Shown here: in pieces, positions 1-8,962 of the stretch
Layout of the letters: every line of letters starts with the position of its first letter
Position numbering within the stretch: position 1 is the stretch's first letter
NCBI RefSeq assembly: GCF_033843645.1
Contig: NZ_JAWXVZ010000010.1
Coordinates: 62,001-126,000, forward strand
Reading direction: 5' to 3'
DNA: 64,000 nt
Origin: Pseudovibrio zosterae
GTDB lineage: Bacteria > Pseudomonadota > Alphaproteobacteria > Rhizobiales > Stappiaceae
The notes under the pieces: generated by a model
What the model saw: the letters and a program-made list of their open reading frames with translations, nothing else
The model's database searches: none
Told to the model about the DNA's origin: nothing
Translations under genes and position numbers: made by a program

Positions 1-715
1 CTGACAAAAGCGTCCCAGCCCCTTTGGGTGCGTTGGGAACCTGCGCATGTTCAATGATCGTGGCCAATCCAGGCTCGACCAGAATGTTGGCCATGCTGTT
101 TCGGCGCAGGGCTGGTGCCGAAGTTATCACCACATGCTCCACATCCAGCAGACGGGCCGCTGCCACCGCTTCCTGTTCCGTCTCGGCACTGAAGCCACTC
201 AGCACCGCAAGTTCCTCACGGTTGGGAGTCACACAATTGGCGAGCGGGAATAACTTTTCAATCAAGCTCTTGAGCAAGTCTGGATTGACCGCCTCTTCCT
301 CAGTGCCGCCCAGCGCCGGATCGCAGAGGCAGGTGACGCTTGGGTTCAAGCCACGCACAGCTTGTATCAGCCGCGCAACCTCGTGGACCTGCGTGGCACT
401 CGCTAAGCAGCCGGTGAAAATACCGCCCACCTGATCAAGCCAAGGAGCATTGATGATGTCGTCGATAAGCCGTTTGAAATCAGCATCTTGAGGAACAAAG
501 GCTGCACTTGGACCATGACTGCTTGGCCATGGGATCATGGCCGTTGGAACTTGCCAGACCTGATGTTCGAGGCGCTGAAGGGCAAATGCGGCCCCCTGGA
601 GGCCGCAGGTGGTGCGCACCCCTTGCGCGCCGATCAGCAGCACGACAGGCTTCAGCCCATCGCCTTCATGAGACCGAAAATCCTCCGGCTTCTTTATGAA
701 GCGCTCAAGCGACAT
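1..715 (-). CDS. Pyridoxal kinase-like PfkB-family protein (partial, 3' end off window)
   Basis: The frame is open from an ATG at 715 to the window edge, giving about 238 residues without a stop. The sequence has the layout of the pyridoxal kinase/ThiD branch of the ribokinase superfamily: an early VLLIGAQGVRTTCGLQGAA strand-loop-helix where family members keep the substrate pocket, a CDPALGG stretch near residue 150 corresponding to the DPV.GD motif, and a CVTPNREEL segment matching the TPN.xE motif. Pyridoxal kinases phosphorylate B6 vitamers at the 5' hydroxyl with ATP in the cytosol. The start overlaps the end of ispG by 11 bp, so the two are probably cotranscribed. An in-frame ATG at 736 is an alternative. 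The C-terminal catalytic loop (GxGD) lies at or beyond the edge, so the exact substrate cannot be decided. Confidence 0.7.
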   Translation of the reverse strand, partial: MSLERFIKKPEDFRSHEGDGLKPVVLLIGAQGVRTTCGLQGAAFALQRLEHQVWQVPTAMIPWPSSHGPSAAFVPQDADFKRLIDDIINAPWLDQVGGIFTGCLASATQVHEVARLIQAVRGLNPSVTCLCDPALGGTEEEAVNPDLLKSLIEKLFPLANCVTPNREELAVLSGFSAETEQEAVAAARLLDVEHVVITSAPALRRNSMANILVEPGLATIIEHAQVPNAPKGAGTLLS

Positions 716-1994
716 CAGAGGATATCTCTTTTTCATCCGCGCCAGACGCGCCGGTCCCGAAGCGTTTTTCGATGTACTCCAGCACCATCGCCTTGAACTC
801 GTTGGCGATGTTCGGGCCGCGTAAGGTCACCGTTTTTTCGCCATCTACAAACACCGGAGCTGCAGGTTCTTCCCCTGTGCCCGGCAGCGAAATGCCGATG
901 TCGGCGTGCTTGGATTCGCCCGGACCGTTCACAATACAGCCCATAACCGCCACATTCAGGCTCTCGACACCGGGATATTTTTCGCGCCATACAGGCATGC
1001 TTTCGCGGATATGCCCCTGAATGTCCTGGGCCAGCTCTTGGAAAACGGTGGAGGTTGTCCGCCCACACCCTGGACACGCGGCGACGATCGGCACAAAGCT
1101 GCGGAAGCCCATGGTTTGTAGAAGCTCTTGAGAAACCTGCACTTCTCGGCTTCGGTCACCACCCGGCTCTGGTGTCAGGGATACGCGAACCGTGTCACCA
1201 ATTCCCTGTTGGAGCAGGACACCCATGGACGCCGCCGAAGCAACAATCCCCTTCGTCCCCATGCCCGCTTCCGTCAGGCCCAAGTGAAGAGCGTAGTCAC
1301 AACGCTGCGCCAGATCGGTGTAAACAGCGATAAGATCTTGAACTTGCGACACTTTTGCCGACAGGATGATCTTGTCACGCCCCAGCCCGAGCTCCTCAGC
1401 CCGTTGTGCGGACAGAAGACCGGACTGACAAATGGCTTCCCGCATGACTTCCTCAGCCGTCATCGGAGAACCGTTCTTCTGGTTCTGGTCCATCAAATGC
1501 GTGAGCAATTCTTGATCAAGAGAGCCCCAGTTGACGCCAATGCGAACCGGCTTGTCATGCTTGATCGCCATCTCGATGATCTGGGAAAACTGCTTGTCCC
1601 GCTTGGCTTTAAAGCCAACATTTCCGGGATTGATCCGGTATTTGTCCAACGCCTCGGCGCAGCCCGGATGGTCCGCCAAGAGCTTGTGGCCATTGTAATG
1701 GAAGTCACCAATCAGCGGTACATCGATGCCAATGCGCTCCAGCCGCTCCTTGATACGGGGAACCGCGGCGGCCGACTCATCCCGGTCGACGGTTATGCGC
1801 ACCAACTCTGACCCGGCGCGCGCGAGCGCAGCAACCTGAGCCACGGTGGAATCCGCATCCGCCGTATCCGTATTCGTCATTGATTGCACAACGATAGGGG
1901 CATTTCCGCCCACCACAACGCCGCCGACATTCACACCAACTGACTTGCGGCGTGGAAATGGTTTCGAAAAGTAATCCCCGGCAGGTTTTGTCAT
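705..1994 (-). CDS. ispG: 4-hydroxy-3-methylbut-2-en-1-yl diphosphate synthase
   Basis: IspG (GcpE) is a [4Fe-4S] enzyme of the non-mevalonate (MEP) isoprenoid pathway that converts methylerythritol cyclodiphosphate to HMBPP. The protein has the family opening (RRKSVGVNVGGVVVGG, then QSMTNTDTADADSTV), a long TIM-barrel part, and the C-terminal cluster domain with CPGCGRTT and GCIVNGPGE, which supply the three cysteine ligands. At about 429 residues it has the usual alphaproteobacterial length. I place the start at the ATG at 1994 because alphaproteobacterial homologues begin shortly before the YF..RRKS segment; a GTG at 2027 would add 11 residues. It is followed by the overlapping kinase-like gene on the same strand. 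Confidence 0.95.
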   Translation of the reverse strand: MTKPAGDYFSKPFPRRKSVGVNVGGVVVGGNAPIVVQSMTNTDTADADSTVAQVAALARAGSELVRITVDRDESAAAVPRIKERLERIGIDVPLIGDFHYNGHKLLADHPGCAEALDKYRINPGNVGFKAKRDKQFSQIIEMAIKHDKPVRIGVNWGSLDQELLTHLMDQNQKNGSPMTAEEVMREAICQSGLLSAQRAEELGLGRDKIILSAKVSQVQDLIAVYTDLAQRCDYALHLGLTEAGMGTKGIVASAASMGVLLQQGIGDTVRVSLTPEPGGDRSREVQVSQELLQTMGFRSFVPIVAACPGCGRTTSTVFQELAQDIQGHIRESMPVWREKYPGVESLNVAVMGCIVNGPGESKHADIGISLPGTGEEPAAPVFVDGEKTVTLRGPNIANEFKAMVLEYIEKRFGTGASGADEKEISSDVA

Positions 1995-2099
1995 CTTTGG
2001 TCCACTGGCAGTGCTAAACGTCGACACACGGAGTGCCGCAGTTACAATGGCGTGTCAATAGACCACCATAAGGTCAACTACGCACCCGACCCGCCTTAC

Positions 2100-3128
2100 T
2101 TAATACTTTTTCCCTCTCAACCAATCCCTCAAGCGCAAATATCGCTTGAAAACAGAGGCAACACCACGGAACAGCCATTTCGGCTCTCGCATCCGAAGCT
2201 CTTCAACAGTCTTCAGACGACGGAGTGGTTTTAGGCGGCCCTTTGATTTAAGCAAGTCGGAGTTGCGCGCAATCCATGCATCCAGCTCACCTTTGATTGC
2301 TTCGGCAACGCCCTGCCTGGAGTGCCACCTCAACCCGCCAATCCCAGTTAACTTGCCGAAAGAAAAGCCGTTGCTGCCATGGATACGATAATAGCCCAAC
2401 GGGCTTTGAATCCAAATGGTTCCGCCAAGATAATGGGCTGCCTGAACCCAATAGGAGTCCGCACAGATCCTGATAGTGCTTGGCTTCGACGGCAAGGTGG
2501 CTTCGAGTGCTGCGCGGCGGAACACAGCACCGGACGTCGCCGAGCAGTTCCATGCGGACTCGGGATCCGTTATCAATCGTCCTGCAACATCAAACGGAAC
2601 TGCGAACTGTTGAAGAATGTTATCGCGATTGAACAAACTGTCGATCTCGATCAAGCGGACCGCACGAGCATCTTGCCTGATCAATGGTACATGAATTCCC
2701 TGCATGCACTTGCCCTCATCGACAAGCGTCATGTTGGAGCATGTTACAGCAACCGGCTGAACGGGGTTCAGATGCATGGCAACATGACAAAGCAGGTAAT
2801 CCTCGCGCCAGAAATCGTCAGCATCGATGAACGCAACAAACTCACCTTCGTCTACCTGCGATAAACCATGAATCATCGCCCCCATTTGACCGAGATTTTC
2901 TGGAGTCGGCGCGAAACAAAAACGGTCATCACCAAGCCTGCTGAGCAGTTCCTCAATGACTAGGTCAGAACCGTCACCTGAACAATCGTCAACAATTACA
3001 CATTTGAAATGCGGATAGCTCTGGTTCCTGATGGAGTGAATTGCGTCAGCGATAAAGTTGCTTTGCTTGTAATTGCCAAGAACCACAAGCACTTTTGGCA
3101 GCACTGGCTGCCCCAATTCCACAGTCAT
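2100..3128 (-). CDS. Family 2 glycosyltransferase
   Basis: A 342-residue GT-A fold glycosyltransferase. Visible motifs are the N-terminal VLVVLGNYKQ strand, VIVDDCSGDGSD at about 44-55 (nucleotide-binding aspartates), and IDADDF at about 101-106 (the DXD-like metal site). No membrane segment is evident, so it is probably cytoplasmic or peripheral and adds a sugar from an NDP-sugar donor to a surface glycan. It follows, on the same strand and 23 bp downstream, a UDP-glucuronate decarboxylase-like gene. The pair probably makes and transfers a nucleotide sugar (perhaps UDP-xylose) for exopolysaccharide or lipopolysaccharide. The acceptor and sugar cannot be read from sequence. Confidence 0.85.
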   Translation of the reverse strand: MTVELGQPVLPKVLVVLGNYKQSNFIADAIHSIRNQSYPHFKCVIVDDCSGDGSDLVIEELLSRLGDDRFCFAPTPENLGQMGAMIHGLSQVDEGEFVAFIDADDFWREDYLLCHVAMHLNPVQPVAVTCSNMTLVDEGKCMQGIHVPLIRQDARAVRLIEIDSLFNRDNILQQFAVPFDVAGRLITDPESAWNCSATSGAVFRRAALEATLPSKPSTIRICADSYWVQAAHYLGGTIWIQSPLGYYRIHGSNGFSFGKLTGIGGLRWHSRQGVAEAIKGELDAWIARNSDLLKSKGRLKPLRRLKTVEELRMREPKWLFRGVASVFKRYLRLRDWLRGKKY

Positions 3129-3151
3129 TTCTACTTCTCTTTTTAGAAGGT

Positions 3152-4168
3152 CTATTCCGCAGCCGCAATGTCAGCATGCAACCGCATTTCGAAGTACTTG
3201 ATTGTTTTTTCAAGTCCTTCAGCAAGAGAAACAGAAGGTCGCCACGAGAGATGCTCACGCGCTTTTGATATGTCTGGCTGACGGCGTTGAGGGTCATCTT
3301 GCGGCAAGGGCTCAAAGCGGAGACGAGCTTTCGAGGAAACCTTGGCAAGAACAAGCTCTGCCAGTTCCAACATGGTGAACTCCGATGGATTACCCAGGTT
3401 CACCGGTCCATCCGGGGCCTTTGGTGCCTTCATGAGCGCCAAGAGTCCGCGAACCATGTCATCAACGTAGCAAAACGAACGCGTTTGCCTTCCATCGCCA
3501 TAAACCGTCAGATCTTGCCCGGACAGTGCTTGGACAATGAAGTTCGAGACCACACGGCCGTCATTGGGATCCATGAACGGACCATAAGTGTTGAAGATAC
3601 GGGCAATTCGGAGGTCAACGCCATACTGGCGCATGTACTCAATGCAAAGCGTTTCACCGGCCCGCTTTCCTTCATCATAACAGGCACGAATACCAACCGG
3701 GTTCACATAGCCCCAATAGTTCTCGGGCTGCGGATGAATCTGCGGGTCGCCATAAACTTCGGAAGTTGAAGCTTGCACATACCGCGCGTTCTTGAGGACC
3801 GCCAGATCCAAAAGATTCATGGTGCCATTAAAACAAGTTTTCAGCGTAAACAGCGGCGCTCGCTGATAGTGTGGCGGTGAGGCCGGACAGGCGAGATTGT
3901 ATATTTCATCCAGCTCACCCAGCTCAAGGCGCAGCAGCGGTTCAATAATGTCATGTTCAATGAGCGTCAGACCGGTCTGCGACTCCAAATCCAGAAGGTT
4001 CCGGCGCGCACTGCTGTAGTAGTTGTCCAGCGCAATAACGGTGTGTCCCTGAGCAAGCAAAACGCGACACAAGTTGGCACCGATAAAACCGCCGCCACCA
4101 GCAACCAAAACGCGCTTGGCGCCTCGCCGACCTGCCCCGCCAGCGGCCGCAGAAATAACTGCACTCAT
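3152..4168 (-). CDS. UDP-glucuronate decarboxylase-like SDR (UXS family)
   Basis: An extended short-chain dehydrogenase of 338 residues. The Rossmann motif GGGGFIG is at 24-30, preceded by an Ala/Gly-rich tail. TSEVYGDP at 135-142 and YDEGK (Tyr164, Lys168) give the catalytic triad. The stretches NLACPASPPHYQ, ASTSEVYGDP.IHPQ.ENYWG and VNP.GIR.CYDEGKR are characteristic of UDP-xylose synthases, which convert UDP-glucuronate to UDP-xylose with bound NAD. dTDP-glucose 4,6-dehydratase is the close alternative but normally lacks the ACPASP stretch. It lies upstream of the GT2 gene in the same transcription direction, suggesting a surface-glycan role. The Shine-Dalgarno sequence before the ATG is weak. 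Confidence 0.85.
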   Translation of the reverse strand: MSAVISAAAGGAGRRGAKRVLVAGGGGFIGANLCRVLLAQGHTVIALDNYYSSARRNLLDLESQTGLTLIEHDIIEPLLRLELGELDEIYNLACPASPPHYQRAPLFTLKTCFNGTMNLLDLAVLKNARYVQASTSEVYGDPQIHPQPENYWGYVNPVGIRACYDEGKRAGETLCIEYMRQYGVDLRIARIFNTYGPFMDPNDGRVVSNFIVQALSGQDLTVYGDGRQTRSFCYVDDMVRGLLALMKAPKAPDGPVNLGNPSEFTMLELAELVLAKVSSKARLRFEPLPQDDPQRRQPDISKAREHLSWRPSVSLAEGLEKTIKYFEMRLHADIAAAE

Positions 4169-4379
4169 CTAATCACCGATCCCTAAAGTTCTAACATCTG
4201 CATACGGACTTACCAAACCAAAGGCGAAGAATACAGCCGCTTTGCCATTCTGCCCCCGTAACAAATTACCTTCCCTAGGGTTTTTTGTGCTTTGCAGCAC
4301 GAACCTACGGCTTTACACATATATCACGTAGAATTGCTGAAAGAATGCAGCGCCACCAGAGAGGGAGCTTAGCAACGTG

Positions 4380-5162
4380 ATGCTGACAGGGAAAACCGCG
4401 GTAATTACAGGATCGACATCAGGAATCGGCCTCGCCTATGCCAAGGCACTTGCAGCTGAAGGGGCGAACATCGTCATCAACGGCTTTGGAGACCCACAAG
4501 CGATTGAAACCGAACGAGCAGGAATTGAGAGCGAGTTCGGCGTCAAGTGCATCTACCATGGTGCGGATATGACTAAGCCGGCGGAAATCGAAGACATGAT
4601 TGAGACCGCTGTCTCCACGTTCGACACGGCAGACATTCTAATCAATAACGCAGGCATCCAACATGTGGAGGCCATCGAGAGCTTTCCGGTCGAAAAATGG
4701 GATGCCATCATCGCCATCAACCTCTCCTCCGCATTCCACACAATGCGTGCAGCAGTTCCGCATATGAAGAAGAGAGGTTGGGGACGGATAATCAACACTG
4801 CATCCGCCCACGCGCTGGTCGCCTCGCCTTTCAAGTCAGCGTATGTCTCAGCAAAACATGGCATCGCAGGCCTGACCAAGACGGTAGCGTTGGAAGTGGC
4901 TGAGCACAAAATCACCGTCAACGCTATATGCCCGGGCTATGTTTGGACGCCGTTGGTTGAAGCGCAAATCCCTGAAACCATGAAGGCCCGTGGTTTGACA
5001 GAGGAACAGGTCAAAAAAGATGTGCTTCTGGCAGCTCAGCCAACGAAAGAGTTCGTTACAGTTGAACAAGTAGCTGGCGTGGCCCTGTTCCTGTGTACGG
5101 ACGCTGCCTCCTCCATAACCGGGTCCATGATCCCGATTGATGGCGGCTGGACTGCTCAATAG
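4380..5162 (+). CDS. bdhA: D-3-hydroxybutyrate dehydrogenase
   Basis: A classical SDR of 260 residues that interconverts D-3-hydroxybutyrate and acetoacetate with NAD, a step in polyhydroxybutyrate breakdown. The cofactor motif GSTSGIG is at 11-17, NNAG at 89-92, catalytic Ser142 with His144, and Tyr155/Lys159 (YVSAK). The stretch ASAHALVASPFKSAYV..KHG and the C-terminal ITG..IPIDGGWTAQ match the BdhA family closely. The start is the ATG at 4380, preceded by GAGGGAG at about 10 nt; a GTG directly upstream at 4377 gives the same reading frame. A patatin-family gene follows 39 bp downstream on the same strand, an arrangement often seen with bdhA in alphaproteobacteria. Confidence 0.93.
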   Translation: MLTGKTAVITGSTSGIGLAYAKALAAEGANIVINGFGDPQAIETERAGIESEFGVKCIYHGADMTKPAEIEDMIETAVSTFDTADILINNAGIQHVEAIESFPVEKWDAIIAINLSSAFHTMRAAVPHMKKRGWGRIINTASAHALVASPFKSAYVSAKHGIAGLTKTVALEVAEHKITVNAICPGYVWTPLVEAQIPETMKARGLTEEQVKKDVLLAAQPTKEFVTVEQVAGVALFLCTDAASSITGSMIPIDGGWTAQ

Positions 5163-5201
5163 CCCTCCTGACCCTTGAACATCTGCGAAGGAGTGCGCAG
5201 C

Positions 5202-6224
5202 ATGGCACGAGAAAACCAGAAGAAAATTAAACTGGCTCTTCAAGGTGGAGGCGCCCACGGCGCCTTCACCTGGGGCGTCTTGGACTGGCTTCTGGAAAAT
5301 GAAAAACTGCAGATCGAGGCGATTTCGGGTACCAGCGCTGGGGCTATGAACGCGGTCGTCTTGGCAGATGGCCTTGCCAAAGGCGGAGAAGACGGCGCGA
5401 GAGAGGCGCTACGGAACTTCTGGCAGTCTGTCAGTAAGGCCAGTCACATGAGCCCTTTTCAACGAAGTCCAATTGATGTTTTTTTCGGAAACTGGAGCCT
5501 GGACAACTCCGTGCCCTTCATGGCTTGGGATCTTGTCTCCCGCGTCGCCTCTCCCTATCAGCTCAATCCCTTAAACTACAATCCACTGCGGGAGTTGGTG
5601 GAAAGCCAGATCGATTTCGAGCGCGTGCGTCGCTGCGATCGCGTGGAAGTGTATGTGGCAGCCACAAACGTGCGCACCGGCAAAATCAAGATCTTCACCG
5701 ATGGAGAACTCACCGCTGACGCGGTGCTTGCCTCCTCATGTCTACCAACCGTCTATCAGGCGGTAGAGATTGATGGCGAGGCCTATTGGGATGGCGGCTT
5801 CATGGGCAATCCCCCATTGTTTCCGTTGTTCAAGCGGTCGCCCACGACAGATGTGTTGCTCATTCAGATCAATCCAGTGGCACGCGCAGAATTGCCGAAA
5901 ACAGCCCAAGAGATTGCCGAGCGGCTGAACGAGATCACGTTCAACTCAACCTTGCTCCGAGAGCTGCGCGCCATCGAATTCGTCTCCCGCCTGCTGGAGC
6001 AAGGAAAGCTGGATGCGAATCACTACACGAAAGTGTTTATGCACCGAATCGAAGCCACCCACGATCTACTCCCGTTCGGCTCCTCTTCAAAATTGAATCC
6101 TCAATGGGAATTCATAGAACTGCTGTTTGAGATTGGGCGCAACGCGGCCAAGAAGTGGAGCGCTGAGAACTATGAACACCTGGGAGAACGAAGCACATTG
6201 GATCTCGAGAAAGAATTCTCTTAA
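5202..6224 (+). CDS. Patatin-like phospholipase
   Basis: A 340-residue patatin-domain hydrolase. The oxyanion motif GGGAHG is at 15-20, the nucleophile elbow GTSAG at 43-47 (Ser45), and the catalytic Asp in WDGG at about 197, so the Ser-Asp dyad is intact. No signal peptide is seen, so a cytoplasmic or membrane-peripheral lipase/esterase is expected. The ATG at 5202 has GAAGGAG eight bases upstream; an upstream TTG at 5175 is less likely. It is 39 bp after bdhA, which suggests a linked function in storage-polymer or lipid turnover; some patatin-like proteins have been tied to PHB granules, but the true substrate is unknown here. A strong terminator follows at 6419-6460. Confidence 0.88.
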   Translation: MARENQKKIKLALQGGGAHGAFTWGVLDWLLENEKLQIEAISGTSAGAMNAVVLADGLAKGGEDGAREALRNFWQSVSKASHMSPFQRSPIDVFFGNWSLDNSVPFMAWDLVSRVASPYQLNPLNYNPLRELVESQIDFERVRRCDRVEVYVAATNVRTGKIKIFTDGELTADAVLASSCLPTVYQAVEIDGEAYWDGGFMGNPPLFPLFKRSPTTDVLLIQINPVARAELPKTAQEIAERLNEITFNSTLLRELRAIEFVSRLLEQGKLDANHYTKVFMHRIEATHDLLPFGSSSKLNPQWEFIELLFEIGRNAAKKWSAENYEHLGERSTLDLEKEFS

Positions 6225-6418
6225 GGGTCTAAGGCAGAGCGCATCGCATTATGCAATTCACCACACTTTAACACCCTGTTAAATTAACCTCGATTTTGTT
6301 GTCCAAGCAGAAACTATGGCTACATCTGGGCCGCGTCACTGCGTTCACATCTGGCAAGCCTTTTGCAACCTGTGCGTCAGCTGATGTCAGGTAGTGCGTC
6401 TTCAGCCTCTAGTTTCAA

Positions 6419-6460
6419 AAAGAGCCTCTCGGCAAAAAGCCGGGAGGCTCTTTCATTTCG
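6419..6460 (+). terminator. Rho-independent terminator after the patatin gene
   Basis: A 15-bp stem (arms 6419-6433 and 6439-6453, one G-U pair) closes on an AAAAA loop and is followed by TTTCATTT. It lies 195 bp after the patatin stop and points in the same direction. Confidence 0.85.
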
Positions 6461-6604
6461 CCCCTCTCGACTGATCTCTTTCCAGTGGAAACCCTGGCAT
6501 TCCGGTTTTTCCCTGACAGCGAAAAATCAGGTCTGCCAACCATTTGGAAAGGTTTGTTGAGTATCAAGGTGATGCTGACATTAGGTATTGCGTAGTCAGC
6601 ACTT

Positions 6605-6650
6605 AGGTGGAAGTCACAGATGTTCGCGACCCTATCTGTGACTTCCACCT
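6605..6650. repeat. Perfect 17-bp inverted repeat, 12-nt spacer
   Basis: AGGTGGAAGTCACAGAT (6605-6621) is exactly complementary to 6634-6650, with GTTCGCGACCCT between. There is no U-tract on either side, so it is not a simple terminator. I found no second copy of the arm in this window. It could be a cruciform or operator, a small structured RNA, or a remnant of a mobile element end pair. Confidence 0.8.
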
Positions 6651-6919
6651 GAAGCTGCCATTACTTCATGGCCGCTGCGTCATCGCACATTCCCGCTTTA
6701 GTTGATGATGCCAGAGCGCACCCAATACTCCATAAAATTGAATATCAAAAAGTTTGTCCAATCCGTGTCCCGCAGGTGCACTGTGAGAAACAAGTGAAAG
6801 AAAATACGGTGGTTTAGATAGACTTGAAACCCTCATGTGATTTTATTGGCACCGTGCCCTGTGGTGCTGTAAAATTGACAGGCTACGGGCTCATATAAAC
6901 TCGAAAGAAGTGCACACCC

Positions 6920-7738
6920 ATGAAAGCTGCTGCTTGCGCCACGCTGTTTTTCCTGTGCGACCCATCCGGCCCAACATTGGTCGACGCTCAGGTAACGACT
7001 GTAGACATGTTGCTCGATACCGGAAAATGCATCGAGTGCGATCTACGGCTGGCTGATCTGCGCGAATTGAACCTAGAAAATGCAGACCTGCAGGGCAGCG
7101 TCTTTAGAGATGCCGATCTCAAAAATGCCGTTCTGATTTCCGCGAATTTTCAGGCTTCGGATTTAAGACGCGCAGAGCTGGAAAGAGCAGACCTCACCGG
7201 TGCGAACTTCGCAATCGCCCAGATGCGCGGCGTCGACATGGAGAAAGCCAACGTCAGCAACGCAGACTTTGGTGAAGCCGATATGCGTGATGCTGACCTG
7301 AACGGCGCCATGGGCGACAAGGCCAGCTTCAAGGGAACGGACCTGCGCAACGCCATGTTCATTCGGGCGTCTCTGCAAGGTGCAAACTTCACCAACTCCA
7401 TGATGCGTGAAGCAAACATGCAGCGCGCCAATCTTGTGGGCGCCAACTTCACGAACGCCCGTATGAAAGGCTCTGATCTGGACCGGGTGAAGGCGCAAGG
7501 GGCGAACTTTGCCAATGCGAAGATGGAGAGCGTCAGCTTCGCAAGTGCCAACCTGACAGGCGCAAATTTTTCGGGAGCTGACCTGAGCGGTGCATTTTTC
7601 AGGAGAAGCCGCTTGATCGGCGCTAACTTTACAAACGCCCGAGGTTTGAACGACGCAACCTTCCTGCTGGCCTGCGGCGACGAAACCACTATCATCTCCG
7701 AGGACATCAAACTAAAGCCCTGCTCCGATCCCGAGTGA
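6920..7738 (+). CDS. Exported pentapeptide-repeat protein
   Basis: A 272-residue protein with an N-terminal hydrophobic stretch (residues 4-24) resembling a signal peptide, then a CIEC motif and a nearly continuous run of A(D/N)LxX pentapeptide repeats from about residue 45 to 250 (e.g. ADLRE, ENADLQG, GANFAIAQ, GANFTNA). Such repeats fold as a right-handed quadrilateral beta-helix. The tail carries two cysteines (ACGDE, KPCSD) that may pair in the periplasm. Pentapeptide proteins include DNA-mimicking gyrase protectors, but those are cytoplasmic; an exported one is more likely structural or a binding scaffold. No operon partner is evident. A weak GAAAGAAG precedes the ATG. Confidence 0.8.
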   Translation: MKAAACATLFFLCDPSGPTLVDAQVTTVDMLLDTGKCIECDLRLADLRELNLENADLQGSVFRDADLKNAVLISANFQASDLRRAELERADLTGANFAIAQMRGVDMEKANVSNADFGEADMRDADLNGAMGDKASFKGTDLRNAMFIRASLQGANFTNSMMREANMQRANLVGANFTNARMKGSDLDRVKAQGANFANAKMESVSFASANLTGANFSGADLSGAFFRRSRLIGANFTNARGLNDATFLLACGDETTIISEDIKLKPCSDPE

Positions 7739-7753
7739 TCAAAGCAGGGCTTT
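7714..7753. terminator. Convergent hairpin overlapping the pentapeptide gene stop
   Basis: AAAGCCCTGCT (7714-7724) and its exact complement (7743-7753) form an 11-bp stem spanning the stop codon of the plus-strand gene and lying beyond the stop of the minus-strand MipA gene. An A-run follows on the plus strand and there is no long U-tract on either strand, so termination is probable but not certain. Confidence 0.5.
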
Positions 7754-7784
7754 AAAAAAACAAATCTGCTCAGAGCTTCAATTC

Positions 7785-8573
7785 TTAGTCAAAGATATTG
7801 AAGTCGTAGCGATATGTTGCGCCGATCGCGACGGTGAACTGATCGTCGTCCAAGCTGATCGGGCTGTCTGCGGCATCACCAATCAAGCGATCCCAGCCGC
7901 CCTGAAGGTGCAATGACACATCCTCAGTTGCTTCATAGCTGACACGGGCAATGGCCCCTACGCTCTTGAAACCACCATCTGCGCTGTAGGCACCCACGAC
8001 CGCACTGGATGTCGTGCTGAAGTAGGTCTCCATATAATCAGAGTCGGCAAAATCGACACGCGGACCGATCGCAAGTGTGAGCTTGTCCATCGGCTTTGTG
8101 ATGTAGTCGATGCCAGCTCGGCCCACAATGCCGGTATGGCCATTGAAGCCGTGGCGAACTTCGGCAAACATCCGGAACGCATCATAGCGGAAACCGCCAC
8201 CAAAGCCGATTTCACCAGCCCAGTCCACCTTCTTGGTCCCTGCAAGGCGCGCATCGTCTGAAGGCTCACGCTCACCAACAAAACCAAACGAAGGGTAGAA
8301 GAAAAGGCTCTGCGTACCGCCATCCTTAACCTGACCGAAGCCCGGCAAGTAAAAGCGGCTGAAGGCAAACAAAGGCAGCGGATAAACCACATAATCATCC
8401 GCGCCGTCGTATTTTGGCGTAATGACACCGGCCACACCGATATCAACTACATATTGTTTGCTGGCCTCGGTTGGCGTCAGGTCATCAACCAAGATGCCAT
8501 CGTCAGCCAGAGCCTGCGCGCTCACGCCAGCCATCAGAGCGGCGGTCAACGCCACTTTGGCAAGAAGCTTCAT
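7785..8573 (-). CDS. MipA/OmpV family outer membrane protein
   Basis: A 262-residue outer membrane beta-barrel. It starts with a clear Sec signal peptide (MKLLAKVALTAALMAGVSAQALA) and continues with the MipA/OmpV signature DIGVAGVITPKYDGADDYVVYPLPLF, alternating hydrophobic strands, and a terminal aromatic-rich strand ending YRYDFNIFD. MipA was first described as scaffolding murein enzymes in E. coli; in other bacteria family members act as porins or antibiotic-inducible proteins. The ATG at 8573 has AGGTGGG about seven bases upstream; a GTG at 8585 is in frame but lies within that ribosome site. It is a single gene facing the pentapeptide gene. Confidence 0.85.
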   Translation of the reverse strand: MKLLAKVALTAALMAGVSAQALADDGILVDDLTPTEASKQYVVDIGVAGVITPKYDGADDYVVYPLPLFAFSRFYLPGFGQVKDGGTQSLFFYPSFGFVGEREPSDDARLAGTKKVDWAGEIGFGGGFRYDAFRMFAEVRHGFNGHTGIVGRAGIDYITKPMDKLTLAIGPRVDFADSDYMETYFSTTSSAVVGAYSADGGFKSVGAIARVSYEATEDVSLHLQGGWDRLIGDAADSPISLDDDQFTVAIGATYRYDFNIFD

Positions 8574-8962
8574 GATAAATCCCACCTGTAGAATCTCTGC
8601 GGCAACTATATCCGCAAAACACCTGTAAGTTTTATGAAAAAGCAGATCTAAGGCCGAGTGTTGCGAATTTGCACGCCTGCAGCTGCATTTTCGCGTGCAC
8701 CAGCTCTACATGATCCCCAATTTCAACTGGTGAAATTCTCGAAACAGCTTCTTTTCGGAGGTGGATAAGTGAAGTAATCGACCCGCGGCCGAATCTTTTG
8801 CAACATTTAAATGCATGATGCTTTCATTATTAAATCCAACGATCACCGAAGCGACTGTCCAAGACCTGCATTCTAACGCTGGCGCTGACACGCCAAACCG
8901 CCTATCTAAGGCGAAACGAAACCACCTGAGTCTTCTCAGGCATAATATCCGAGCACCCACTT
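8574..8962. other. Intergenic region between divergent mipA-like gene and sdaA
   Basis: A 389-bp region without a supportable gene. It holds short dyads: GCACGC/GCGTGC (8671-8698) and a six-bp stem CCTGAG-TCTT-CTCAGG (8925-8940) just 22 bp before the sdaA ATG. The promoters of both divergent genes must be here, but no canonical -35/-10 pair stands out. Confidence 0.5.

Larger units (their letters stand above)
6225..6919. other. Intergenic region with terminator and perfect palindrome
   Basis: A 695-bp stretch with no convincing gene. It holds the terminator of the bdhA-patatin unit (6419-6460) and a perfect 17-bp inverted repeat (6605-6650). The remainder, 6651-6919, is AT-rich and should contain the promoter of the pentapeptide-repeat gene; a TTGACA occurs about 45 bp before its ATG but no well-spaced -10 is clear. 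Short open frames here have no ribosome site or recognisable sequence. Confidence 0.6.

Noticed and set aside
7150..7710. A long antisense frame in the pentapeptide-repeat gene
   Set aside because: It reflects the regular codon pattern of the repeats, giving a periodic but meaningless protein.
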